A stretch of 64,000 nucleotides of DNA from Plantago ovata (Eukaryota; Streptophyta; Magnoliopsida; Lamiales; Plantaginaceae). This document shows, piece after piece, positions 1 through 11,852 of this stretch (the first letter of the stretch is position 1; every line of letters begins with the position of its first letter). The DNA is taken from the NCBI GenBank assembly GCA_028274465.1, contig CM051458.1:88556085-88620084 (forward strand), given 5' to 3'. Under the pieces are notes generated by a model, which saw nothing but the letters and a program-made list of their open reading frames with translations, had not been told where the DNA came from and did not search any database. The position numbers and the translations under genes were made by a program.

Positions 1-407
1 TTCCATTTGCAAATTGTTGACTTCTATATTTTACAGATTATCTCATATTTTAAACCCCCTACATATTATTTTAATATTTTCTTCTTTGCTTACTCATCAT
101 CTTCAAATGCATTTTTCTTTTTTCCGAAGAGATTATTCACATTTTTGTTAATTACTCCTTAGGTGACTTGTAGAGTAAGTCTTATTAAAAACCTGTTTTA
201 TACTCGTATGAGTAAGTCTTATCATATCATTCACATACTTAAATTTATGACTTACAGAAGCATATTATAGTTTCAGCATATCATTCAGCGGTATTATAGA
301 TATTCTACTCCAGACTTGAGAGAAAAGTAGTGGAAGGCCAAACCCCAATTGCATTCATATATGCTTCTGACTCATGAAAAGAAAAAAATGAACAGGGAAT
401 AACAAAC
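1..407 (-). other. Intron of the PARN-type gene
   Basis: This AT-rich stretch follows the donor at 407-406 (GT on the minus strand) and carries no further recognisable PARN exon. It is therefore most likely intron that continues past the left edge. Confidence 0.55.
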
Positions 408-3400
408 CTCTGATTGTCCACTTGAACTTCCACTCTCACATAGGGTATGCTCCCCAACTCATTGTTTGTCAACTGAACTGCAGTTTGTGAACAGAGCAAG
501 CCAAATGCTTTGGATAGTGATGTGCTGCCTCTCTTCATTATGTGCAACAGTGCATCATTTGAGTTGAGCAACACCTTCGTGTCAATTATGTTAGGGAAAT
601 ACTTTTGAACAGCTGAGACGAACTCTTCAGCAGTGGATGGTAGAGGACCAAAAAATTTGCTGTAAACATGTGCAAGATCTGCCAAATTATAGCAATTAAT
701 TGTCAGAAATAATCTAAACTGACAAATTAAGCAGAAGCTGAGACAACATCAATAATGTCTTAGTACCAAGAAAACAATTGTGACCAACAATCAACTTTTT
801 CTCTGAAGAAAGCAGATCAAGTACATGCCGGAATCCAACTGCGGCTTTAATCTTCATTTCTGCTTCTTTCTTTCGACAGATTCTAACCTCTTCCTGTATC
901 ACAAAATGGTACTAAATCAATTTCATTCATCTATCAAAATGTTAACAAGGGGTTCATGCAAGAGAATAATTAACTTTTCTGTTTCTATATGCAAACGAAC
1001 AAGTGCTTTTAAATTAGCAAACCAGAAATGTCAACATATTTTACCAGCAACGATCATGAACTTTTAACTTTTAAATTAACAAACAAATACTTCATGTAAT
1101 CTTTGTCCTCCATCATTAAGGAGACTCTTTTTCATCTTTCAACAGGAGTATGTATAAGCATCCGAGGATCAGGTCACCAGGAATAGTCTCACCATTAGCA
1201 TGTCTCTGTCAGCTACAGAATCTGTATAGACTATCAACGGTTGTCGACCAGAAGATTTGCCAGCCACTTGAACATAAGCAAGATCTTTGAAGTGCTTAAC
1301 AATAACCTGAGAGTTTGGACACGTCTTAGCCACAAGAATATTCATAGCAGACAAACAAGGAGTGAAAGGAAAATTAAAGAATAAATTGCAAGAAATTTTC
1401 TCAATATTCAATCGCAGTAAAAAATTATCAAATGTATCTAATAATAGCTTTTAGACTATATTAATCAGCTAAGAAGCAAATTTTACCAACGAAATAGAAA
1501 ACTAAAATTCGTCTAAACTTATGTTACTTGTTACTTGTACCAAAATTAAGCAGAAGCAGACTATGACAAACACTAAAGTTGACGTTCTGCGTTACTAAAC
1601 TTAAACAATAGAAGGATGAAAAAATCTATAAGCTTTTTTGTCCAGCCATTGACTTTTAAGTTAAGGGTGAAAGAACGGTGATCCGTATGAACGACCGCTA
1701 CAGTGTTGTCCGTATGAATGATCCGTATGACAGAGTTGAAATAAATAATGTTTCAAAATAAAATATTATTTGGATAATAACTCCAAAAAAGAAAAAAAGA
1801 AGAAGAAGAAGAAGAAAAACAAAAAAGTATAAGAATCATTACCAACTTAACCAGCTTTAGCTGTCGAGATGTCATTCCATTCAGGACAAGGGCTGGACGC
1901 ATCTGGAAAAATGTGGTCTCGTACGTGTCATTCAAACTCCCACGAAAGTCAGAACCGCACCGCAACAACTCAGAACGCCATTCACTTATTTTGAATTTCA
2001 TTCTCTCAGAGAATAAAATATCTGCCATTCTTCCTAATTGCATGTTTGCAACTTCTGCCACACTGGATTGGGAATCAAATAGCTCATTCTTGTTCTCTAA
2101 CAGCTTTAATGCTTCCTCCTCTTGGCTTCTGGATAAATAAGATATTCCTGAGATTAATAAAGAGTGTAAACTATCCAAATTAAAATTAAAAAATAAATAA
2201 ATAAATGAAAATGCTCCAAGGTACATAAACTTGGACATGTCATATAGAAAGGCAGCTAATTTCAGCTATGTTCCTATTCCAAGTAAAGTATCCAAAGTAT
2301 GGTGGTTCAGATACTTTAGGAAAAAGCACATCACCAATAGGCTTGAGTATCTAACTGAGAGCCTGACTGTGCACAAGGCTAATTCGAGAAGTCACCAGAA
2401 TACTTGACTAACTCAAGCTGTAATGTACTTTTACCACCATAGTGCATCAGGAAAGTATCTATGAATAATAAACAGTAGTACTGGACATGACACTCCTAAA
2501 ACTGGATGGAAATTGATACATTAAACCAGCATGCCTTTGATACATGGGCATCATGCAAGTATCAATTTTTAAACAACTGTGGAGTCCAACATTATCAGTG
2601 ACACTCCAACACTTTCAGTTAATAAAATTGGGCTAATCAGCCGTGAATCGATGAGTTTAAAAGGACGAAAAGAGAGAGTCATAACCAAGGTCTAGGCATC
2701 TAGCACGAAAGAGAACAAGATGAGAACACAAACCATCACGAATGCACATGTTGAAATCGAACTGGTATTTTGCCAAGAACTCCATTGAGCTAGTCTGGCA
2801 AAGGAATTCAGGAGAAAAACCACTGCCTGGAATTTCCTTCCGCGGAAATATGTAGAAGTTGTATCTGTAAACCACAAACAACACCATATCACTATTACTA
2901 TCCATTACCATGTAACACTTGCAGCTAAACAGAGCAACATTTTGACGTATACTATAAACACGCATTGAATACACACAACTCAAGACACATAATTTCCACA
3001 TTCACCATATCTCCTGACTTCGACTCAAATGCTTAACAACCAAACCTGAATATACTGTACATTCTAACATCGATTCGCGATAATACACCGGTTAATTATG
3101 ACAACAGGAATAAATCATCCTTGCCGCACCATGGAAAACAAAACTTATATATCGTCTATGTGAAACAAAAGCAGTACTACAGTAGAAGTGCTTAGAATCT
3201 AAACAAGCAAAGCTTATCGTGAATGAAGCTGTATCGAGTTGATCAACATTTGAAGTATTCTAGTCTCTAGAAGCCTTGAAGACAGAAAACTAAACAACTT
3301 CCATATTAATTACGATATGTCTTCACTTCAACTCAAGATGCTCAACTCCAAACATGAATGTACTCAACAGAATGACATTGATTCGAGATATTATTACGCC

Positions 3401-3918
3401 TTACGTCATGTTAATTAGGCCCATAGGGCATTACCAAATAATCTCCAAACTCATCAATGTTTCAGCTAAAAAAACAGTACTACAATTAAAGTATTTACAA
3501 TCGAAACAAGCAAAGCGTATAGTGAAAAGTAGACTGTATAGGCTACTTACGGTTGAGCAACAAGGGCATTGGCATTAGAATCCCAACGGAAGGGACAAAC
3601 GCCGAATTGAACGACGGCGAATTTCTCGGCGGAGTCTTTAACCTTGAGGTACATTACATCGGGGCGGTCAAACTCGAAGCCCTCTCTCCACGGTGCGCTG
3701 GTAACGCCGGTCATTTCCAAGTCGATTGACACGAAATCAGCTTCCCTAACGGCGGCTCGCAGCTCGGCTAGCACCGGTTCGAAGTTCGACCTGGTGACGT
3801 TCTTCAGCGGCGAGTCGGAGGAAGATGGAGGTGAGGTGCAGAGGGAGCGGGTGAGGCATGGGGTTTGGATTCGGGCTTGGGTCCTGATAAGGGCCCGAAG
3901 GAGGTTTTGTTTCGTCAT
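408..3918 (-). CDS. PARN: PARN-type poly(A)-specific ribonuclease, 3' part off window
   Basis: DEDD-family 3'-5' exonuclease (CAF1 fold) that shortens poly(A) tails; the Arabidopsis relative (AHG2) acts on mitochondrial transcripts. Six exons are readable: 3918-3551, 2864-2734, 2147-1843, 1306-1193, 893-767 and 678-408, all GT-AG and in phase. They give about 438 residues before the gene leaves the window on the left. Residues 1-40 are Arg/Ser-rich and acid-poor, as in a mitochondrial presequence. The first catalytic pair is in SIDLEMTG (Asp66, Glu68); the Exo II Asp is in GHNCFLDLAHVY (Asp349), its codon split by an intron. PYNFYIFPR and SSMEFLAKYQFDFN are typical of the family. The last catalytic Asp and the stop lie off the window. 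A cytosolic PARN-like paralogue is the main alternative. The family call is firm; the subtype is inferred. Confidence 0.88.
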
Positions 3919-3960
3919 TCTCTACGACCCTCCTCTGCTCATTTCCAGCTTAGGGCTGTA

Positions 3961-4403
3961 ATTGCTTTGCTGCTACTGTGCCATCTTTGGTGGTGTTTTT
4001 TTTTTTTTTTTTTTTAAATAAAACTTTCATTAATTAATTAATTAGACTTGGTCAAAGTTAAAAAATAATACAATCGGAAGAGGTGGTAAGTTTCCGAAAA
4101 CTTCAACCTCGAATTCTCTAATCTCTATTATCTAGTCGAGACATAGCATTAGCATCCCCACTGCGGGTGGAATTAGGATTGACAATTTGGTAATACACAA
4201 ATTTGAATAGTTGTACACAAATTCATTGATAAAACAATATTGACTTTTATAATAATTTCACTTTCGTTAAATGTTACTACTAGTAACATCTTAAATCATT
4301 TTGTTTAAATGCCCTCACATCACCATGAACTACTACCAGATGATGGATTCTAAATTAAAGTAACAGAATAGGCCTGCATGATATACTTTTACTCATTTTG
4401 CAG
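3961..4403. other. PARN upstream region, poly-T tract, spacer
   Basis: This holds the 5' flank of the minus-strand PARN gene. A poly-T run of about 22 bases lies near 3993-4014. The rest is AT-rich with no supported gene. It ends at a polypyrimidine-like stretch and CAG that precede the orphan exon. Confidence 0.45.
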
Positions 4404-4664
4404 CTGTGGACTGTGGAGCATGGCTTTCAACTGTTTGATGATAGTCAGCGTAGCATAACTTTGATGTGGCGGGAAACTGGAAATGGATCAATCACGCATT
4501 TGGGAGCGTATCTGGATTTTGAAAACCCAAAACAATGCCGTCTGGACTCATATCATGGAGCCACAAAACCCAGCTTCACGCATTTGAGCTTTGATGCATG
4601 GAGCCACTTCAAGACCCTCTTAGCTAAACTTTCTGTTGAAACATTATCTGTCTCTGAGGATTGA
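4404..4664 (+). pseudogene. Orphan terminal exon of an unrecognised gene
   Basis: An 86-codon open stretch opens just after a good acceptor (TTTTGCAG) and ends with TGA. The translation begins LWTVEHGFQLFDD and ends LAKLSVETLSVSED. It is rich in aromatic and charged residues, reads like real protein, and has no in-frame stop. I do not recognise the family. No upstream exon can exist nearby on this strand, because the minus-strand PARN gene starts at 3918 and only spacer lies between. It looks like the last exon of a gene that was moved or copied here without its 5' part. It could instead be a nested gene whose earlier exons lie inside PARN introns, but I saw none. Confidence 0.4.
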
Positions 4665-4859
4665 AGAACAATGAGTTAGGGCCAGCCTACTGCCAGAGCA
4701 ACAACAGTAACATCCCATCAAATCATCAATGGCTATGGCACCTATGACAGTATGAAAAGGAAAATGAAATCAAAGAAAAACTAAGCATTCGTCTAATTAA
4801 GGATTTACAAAACAGGACAGTGAAACCCAACAAAACATATATGTCTACATACTGTAAGT

Positions 4860-7800
4860 TCATCTGGACCGTATAAGGCGAGCTGCAAAGGCTCCATCGA
4901 GTGAATGTCTTACAGGATTGGAGCAATAAAATCCATCTTTTGTAACAAAGTTAGAAGGTACAAATCTGTCTGCAGGATCTACACAAAACTCCTGCAAGTA
5001 GAATACGACAAAACTTTCTTCACGCAGAGGAATATAGGACATGCATGAATCATATATGGGGCAACAATTAATGTAAACAGCTAAATTTCAAGCTATTTAA
5101 ATTTTAAAGGTTTTTTAGTGCCAATGTCAAATTTTTAAAACTGAGTGCATAGTTCCTCACTAAAAATTTACTTCTGCTCAGCAAAGTCTCGTCTTCCAAA
5201 TTCTTTACAGAATAAGTTTGAATTGATATTTGAAAATCGATATGGAAGTGAAAATGTAATGCTGAGATGCAGGTTTGTAAACATTGTGCACTTACTAGAT
5301 GTCTCAAAAGAAAAGCAGCCACTCTCTCTTCATTTTCCTCGGGATCAATGGAACAAGTGCTGTATATCAGTACTCCACCAGGCTTCACCAAACTGTAGAA
5401 GCAAAAGAAAATGAATAAAGATAACAAAAAAATAAAACCAGATTGCTAAGAATAAATTAACCAAAATAAGACCACATCATTTCTTCATAAAGTCCTCGTT
5501 TTCTATTTAATATTCGATCCAGTTAGCCAAAAAAGATGTAAAACTAACAGGAAAGCCAATGAACAACTTCAGGAGTGTATGGCTTCCCTACTTCTGGAAA
5601 ACATTTTGCTTAGCTATATCACCCAGAACTGAACCGATTGGCTTCACTTGCAGGTGATTTAAAGTCTTGATTCTCTTTAGCCTTGTAGACAACAAAAACG
5701 AAGCTACAGGAGTGGAATGCAACTTTAGGACTCACAGAGAAGCTGAATCAAGAAGCTCATCTTGCAAGTTCTTAAGCTGTTCCATATCTTCCGATCTCTT
5801 ATTCCAACGCAAATCCGCCCTCTATAAATAAATGCAAAATCAGAATACGTGAGTACTTGAGCTGCAACCATTAGAAAGATCCAGATAAACAGAAACAATA
5901 ATTTTTAGCACTGTATTCTTGGAAAGCATGAATGTATTATCAAAATATATACCTTGGAGAGAACACCCAATCCGGAGCATGGGGCATCCAGCAAAACTTT
6001 ATCAGACTTCAAATTTTCATCATCCTAGTTATTTTCCAAAGCTGAATAAATAAACTTAAAAACTAAATTTAGTTCCGTAAAAATATATAATCTTTCCTGA
6101 TAGTGTTACTTACAATTTCACGAAGATCAGCATGAATAGTAGTGATAACATCATTAACTCCATGCAGCTTGGCTGTCTCTTTTAGGATTCTTAACCGACC
6201 TTTGTTAACATCGATTGCACGTATACTACCTGACCAACAAAACAATGTAGTTTCCTAAAAGTTTAATGCACTTCAACCTATTTCAATCCACAAGAAACTT
6301 TCAAAGGCTGTTACCATCAATTTGATAACATTTAGTTATATTGTACCTAGGCCATTCAGGCATGAAGCCATAAAAAGTGTCTTTCCTCCTGGTGCAGCAC
6401 AACAATCAACAATAGTATCCCCAGATTTTGGATCCACAAGAGATACGACTAAACCTGCACCAAGAGAGTGTCTTTATTGTAACGAGTAATGGAATCATGT
6501 ACAACTTCAAGGCCTATCATATAATGGTAGAAATTACAATGCTTCCTCTCCATAAAACAAAAATGGACTTTGACTGAAAAGGATTAAGAGAATGCTAATT
6601 TACAGACCACAGAACCAGAAATTAAAGCAGATCTGAAGTCTCCATGAAAAAGCATTTTAGATGTTACTTTTGTTGACTCTTAAAATAGTTGTAGACTTGT
6701 AGTAGCTTAGATTACCAGCACTCTCATCCTGGACTGAGCACAAGCCTTTTTTCAGTAATCCAGCTTGTATGACAGCCTAAATAAAGAACGCATGAAGCAA
6801 TCAGATACTTTAAGAAACTTAACTGATACTAGCAGATAACAGATAAAAAATGTTGAGACATAAGTGTTTACTAAATGTTCTGACATAAGTTTTTCCCCGT
6901 GGATTCTATTCTTATGTGAATTTATTAGTTCATAGGAGAACAGGAAATGGTATACCTGCATCCCAGTAGTAATTCTGACAAAATCATCCAAGTGCAGCGA
7001 AAGTTCATACGGAACCTATATTCAGGAAAATGACATAATAGGAACGTTAGGGGCAAAAAGAGAAATAACTGTGCAGACACGAACCCAATGCATTTAGTGT
7101 CTGTCCTTTACTCCATAGTCAAAGTGTGTGTGAGAGAGAGAAAGAGTCTAAAATTAATGTGGGAGTAGGTGTCTATCTATTAACAAAGAGATTAAGAGTG
7201 ATAAAAAGATTAAGCTACCACCTCTAAATTTTCAAGTTCCATCACTAGATCCGCCCTTGTGAACCTTTTCCCTGTGTTTGCCCTGGAGACATTAGAAGGA
7301 ACAGTAAGACTTCAATTGCGATTATGAGAGGACAATATCAAAAGAAAAGAGGTAAAACAAACCTGAGACTGAAAACAGGATCACTGTTATTCCATATCAT
7401 TAGCTTGATTGTTTCTTCAACACCGACATATTTCATCCACCGCCTCACCATCCACTAGAAAACAAAATGCATTATATCACGCAAGATTCTGAAAATGGGC
7501 TACAGAGTTAGCAGTTCTTATAAAATCTCTGTGTTATCCTTATAATTGAGTCGAACAAGTTTCCTGTGCAGGTCTTTATCAGTAACCTGATTGTGGCACT
7601 AGCTGATCAAAATTTTTTAATGTGGTAATTATTTCACTTAGTTATGAGGCTAAATTTCCGCTTGTGAAGCAAGTATTAAAAAAATAAAGGAATGAATGCA
7701 CAATAGTATTTCCTTTATTGACATGTAACACATTTCACAGTGAAAATAATACTGGAATTTAAATAGAGTTGCAAAAGTAAAAGTTTTTAGTTTAGTCTTT

Positions 7801-9906
7801 TGAAGAGCAGGTAGAAGATTTGAGCAACTACCAATGACAGTGAAATTTGTGACAATTACTGGCCAGGGTTTAATATTGATTGGAAAATAACATTATTAAT
7901 ATTATGACATAAATTGTAATGCCTTTGAAACTCTATGAGAATTAAGAGGGGAAAAAACGCACAACAGGATGAGAGTGAATTGTGGCAAGTGCACGTGCTT
8001 GCTGCCGATCATCACCTTCAACTTTTGGTGAAGGGAGTGATTTGCTCTCCTGCAGACACAAGTACATTATAATAGATTTAGAATTTTAATTTGAGTGTCT
8101 CTGTAGCATATTCAAACAGAAGGCAATACCTTCAGCAAAACTAGCTTCCTAAGGAGCGCATTGACCATATTACCAGCACCAGGTCTCAGGGCAACTTTTG
8201 CAAGCTTTACATTCTGTGGAACCCAGACAAAAGACATTAATATATGGACACATATTTTGGTATATCTTGACATCATACTTGGAAAATTGTGCCTGGAACT
8301 AGATCATCCAGTGAACACATATTCAGAATGGTGATTCTCACATGACAGAATTTTATGTAAGACCAGAAATTAAATTAAAGAGCTACTAGACCAAGAAGTA
8401 TGCTGACAAAATGTCAGTCCAGAATTAAAGACTTCAGTCATCATGCAACTACACTCATATACATATAACATAGATGGCTTCAAGAAATAATTAAAATGAA
8501 GTTATATGAAGTATGAACATGGGCCTCTCTCTTAAACACACAATCAATTCTTGGTTGCACATGGTACTCATTTGAGTTTTATTATACCGACTGTTTCAGC
8601 TTTCTCCAGCAAAATATGCTAATAACTAATAACAATACTAATAAATAAAGGTTTAAATAAAAATAAAGAAAGAAAAAGTGAAAAACTATTACCCTTGTTT
8701 TCAAGTAAACACTGTCGTCCTTCATGATTATTTATTATAAAAATGAAATATTGAAAAGACATAGTGTTCCTCAGTCTCAAGTATGAATGGATGCACCTAC
8801 CTCATCAACAACTGCATATGGAGGCATTTCGAGTTTGACTATCTCATAGAATCCAATTCGAAGAATCTACAAACAAAAATCTGGAAACTTTAAACCTGCA
8901 AATTCTGATGTAATTGTAATCATGTGCAGTAAAAATTGAAAAGCTTAGATGTAACCTGCAACAAAAGAGGTTCCATATTGCTGAAGGTGTTCTCGTCATG
9001 ACACAAAGAAAGAATCAAATGATCAAGGTATCTTCGCCACCGAATTGTACCGCCCACAATCTCTGTCACCTACAAACCAAAAATGCATACCATTAGATGC
9101 TTTTCCTTGACTTGCTTGTTATCTAAATATGTAATGCTCATATATTACTGTGACGAGAGTGAGATGAAAACCAGTCGGAGATCTCTATCATCCAAAGCCC
9201 TAGTACGAAATCCTAGACTTCTCTCGACATATCCCATTTCGTTTTCACCTGAACCCTTGCCTTGCTCATTCAATAGGTCAGCAAATGCACCACCAAACTG
9301 GATTCGCATCAATCTCACAGCAGATACTACATAAGCCCAGCATTTATGTTAACCTTAGTTAAAATTATCACTTATCATTAAATTCAATCAATCAGTGAAC
9401 TGCCTCAGACCTTAACTAATTTTTTATTCAACTCAATGTGCAGTTTACACATCGAACATTTGCAAATAAAACATTCCAGAAACCATCCCAGTCTAAAGAA
9501 ACATTAGTATCAACTGAACATACCAGCTCTATGAGGAGATACTTCCAAATTCAGCTTCTCCCTTCCAGGTTTAAAGGAGCCTGTGTAACAATTCAATAAC
9601 ATTAAAAAAACAAAATCAAAATCAAAATGGTAAAAATTGATTCTCTATTGAGTATAATCCACTTCAATTCATATATTTCATCAGAGTAGAAGAAATTCAA
9701 AATGGCAGTATAGTAGTACCTGTTTTGCTCCGAGGACTAGTAGCAGCTTTATCTGTTGAAGTTGTTCGCCTTCGGTTCTGCTTCACCAGCGGCTCAGGAG
9801 TGGAAGAGACTACACGAAAACGTCGAATTGGTATCGGATAGTTGATACTCGAGCTGGAAATAGGGAGAGGGAAACACGCGCGGGAAAAGGATGCAACTGC
9901 CTCCAT
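4860..9906 (-). CDS. Plastid-type NusB + RsmB/NOL1-NOP2-Sun rRNA cytosine-5 methyltransferase
   Basis: S-adenosylmethionine-dependent m5C methyltransferase of the Sun/RsmB type, expected to modify plastid small-subunit rRNA. Seventeen exons were read: 9906-9720, 9580-9524, 9326-9172, 9069-8956, 8866-8801, 8213-8130, 8049-7963, 7454-7363, 7282-7222, 7015-6956, 6776-6716, 6457-6347, 6229-6114, 6024-5953, 5821-5736, 5392-5296, 4991-4860. They total 1,638 nt, or 545 residues, with no frame conflict. Residues 1-60 are Ser/Arg-rich like a chloroplast transit peptide. A NusB-like helical domain follows (about 75-215, HRAVSAVRLMRIQFGG), then the methyltransferase. The SAM-binding motif is DCCAAPGGKT. 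The Pro-Cys motif is DAPCSGLG (Cys433) and the nucleophile motif is STCSIDPEENEER (Cys483). The domain order resembles Arabidopsis At3g13180, recalled rather than checked. Plastid location is inferred. Confidence 0.9.
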
Positions 9907-10121
9907 GTTTGTTGCAGAGAATTGAGAGATATTGAAGAAAAGAGAGACAAGGAAAGGAGGATTAATGAAGAAAATATCCAAAAGGCGTTGTGATTAATTA
10001 GCAACTTAAAAAGTCGTGGTTGTATAAGATGGAGGACCAACATGTAATTTACCACTAACCCTCTTGTAAATTGTAATTAGGATGATTTTATTCTATTATT
10101 AACCTAAAAACTTTTGTTGTT
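9907..10121. promoter_or_regulatory. Divergent promoter region of two head-to-head genes
   Basis: Only 215 bases separate the start codons of the minus-strand methyltransferase (9906) and the plus-strand gene (10122). Both 5' UTRs and both promoters must fit here, so the region probably acts in both directions. No clear TATA box or named element was picked out. Confidence 0.5.
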
Positions 10122-11852
10122 ATGGGGAAAAATGCATTGACAGAAATCAATCCACCTGTGGTGAAACATGGTGCGGTTCAAACAATGGTGGATTGTCCTG
10201 ATGTTCCAGAAGCGGTGGTCTTTGTTGATACAAACCTGGGCACCCATATTGCTGTGCCAGTTTCTGCACAAACTACAGCTAAGGATTTCAAGAGTTAGTA
10301 CCTAGCCTCTGCACTTTACTCTCTCTCTCTCATTTCATCTCTTTATTTAGATAATTGGATTATGATGGGTTTATTCACCTTCATTACTTGAAAATTGTAA
10401 GCTTTATGATTATACACTGGATTTGGTGTTAAACGGTTATGAACAAAGTAATTGTATATCGAGTTTTTGGTTAAATTTTCAATTTATGGATGTCATTTAA
10501 GTTGATATATATATGCATGATAAATACCAATGGCCTAAAGGCTGCATCTTGCCCTTCAAGAAATGTTTTCTGAATTGGTATGCAATTTTTTTGTGGATGT
10601 AAACTGGATTTCAGATTTAGCTATGTTAATTTGCTTTATGTGTTAATAACATCATGCATTTTGCTTCTTGTTGTCTTCAATGTCAATTGAAGTACCAAGA
10701 TTAGTGTGGTGTATGCACAGATCAATATGTCCTCAATAATCAACATGAATTGTTTTTAGTAATATGCTATGAAATGGTGACAATTATGTATTTCTTAACG
10801 ACTGTAGGAGAGCTTGAGGCGTTGCATCTGAATTGTTTCCCGCAAATTGGGAATATCGGGGTGAAAGGGCTGATGGTATGTTCATTTTTTAGGGTTATTT
10901 TTTTCTTGTCATATATAGCTCTACATTTATGATTTATTCAAAGGATATATATATCCGATTATGCCTTGGTCTGTCAGATTATACGCTTTCTTTAATGAAT
11001 TACCAATGTTATCTCGTGCGATAACAGGTGAAGAGGAACTCGTTCTTCTATTACCTCTCTGATTCTCTCCCTCTCAAGCATGTTTTCCGTGGTTCAAATG
11101 ATCCTTGGTATCTTCATATCGATGCAGTACGCATCCCTTGTGAAACAAATCCATTTGTGTCTAGATCTGACGAACTTAATTATAACTTTGTCGATGATAC
11201 AAAGGATCCAGTCAACTACAGGAAAAGTGTCAAATGCAAAAGGAAGAAAAGCAAGATACATGGATGGTTTAGCTCTAGAGCTCTACTGCTTAAACATTTT
11301 GGACATGTCTCTTCATTCAAAAGAAGAAGGGTAAGGAAAAGAGAGAAGAACAGTTCTGAATTGGAAAACGGTAGATTTGCTGATGTAGCTGAAATGAATT
11401 ATGATGAAGTGAGGAAATCCAGAGCGGCTGCAGATGCACATGATGAAACGTCATTAGAAACAGTTTCTATTTCAGGAATCATCAAGAAATATTTCTCAGA
11501 CTATGATGAAGTGGCTTCAAGCCCATGTACCCCGTTTTCAGCTGTTAGAAAAAATGGACCCAAACTCCTGAACAGTGTAGCATATTGTAAATTCTCGAAT
11601 GGTGGCTCAGATCTAATTTCACCACCAACAGGATTGCATGTTCGCCGACGCGTATCGTGTAAGCCAACTTCTGAGCCTTCAATACAGAATAGTAAGAAAC
11701 CCGAAGTTGGAAGACGTATTTTGATGGCTTCCGAGAGTCTCGGGCTCACTCAAAGTAGCATTCGTCCTGTGATTTCTCTATGCAAGTTCAGTAATTCTAC
11801 TTCTTCGGGTGTAGTAAGAAATCTAGTATTTGAGCTAACTGAAGGTGATTGA
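10122..11852 (+). CDS. Unrecognised basic plant protein, 354 aa
   Basis: Three exons, 10122-10293, 10808-10875 and 11028-11852, join in frame (172 + 68 + 825 nt) to give 354 residues. The start is the first ATG downstream of the divergent promoter, and it opens MGKNALTEINPPVVKHG. Residues 30-95 alternate strand-like and polar segments. The pattern of hydrophobic residues leading to PQIGNIGVKGL could be a ubiquitin-like beta-grasp fold, but that is only a guess. After about residue 130 the protein is Ser/Lys/Arg-rich with basic clusters (KCKRKKSK, KRRRVRKREK) that look like nuclear localisation signals. Later come two similar CKFSN segments (AYCKFSNGGS, SLCKFSNSTS) about 60 residues apart. I do not recognise the family. 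A nuclear role is inferred from the basic clusters alone. Confidence 0.72.

Noticed and set aside
1753..2238. 161-codon minus-strand open frame
   Set aside because: It is PARN exon 3 plus read-through of flanking introns; only 2147-1843 is coding.
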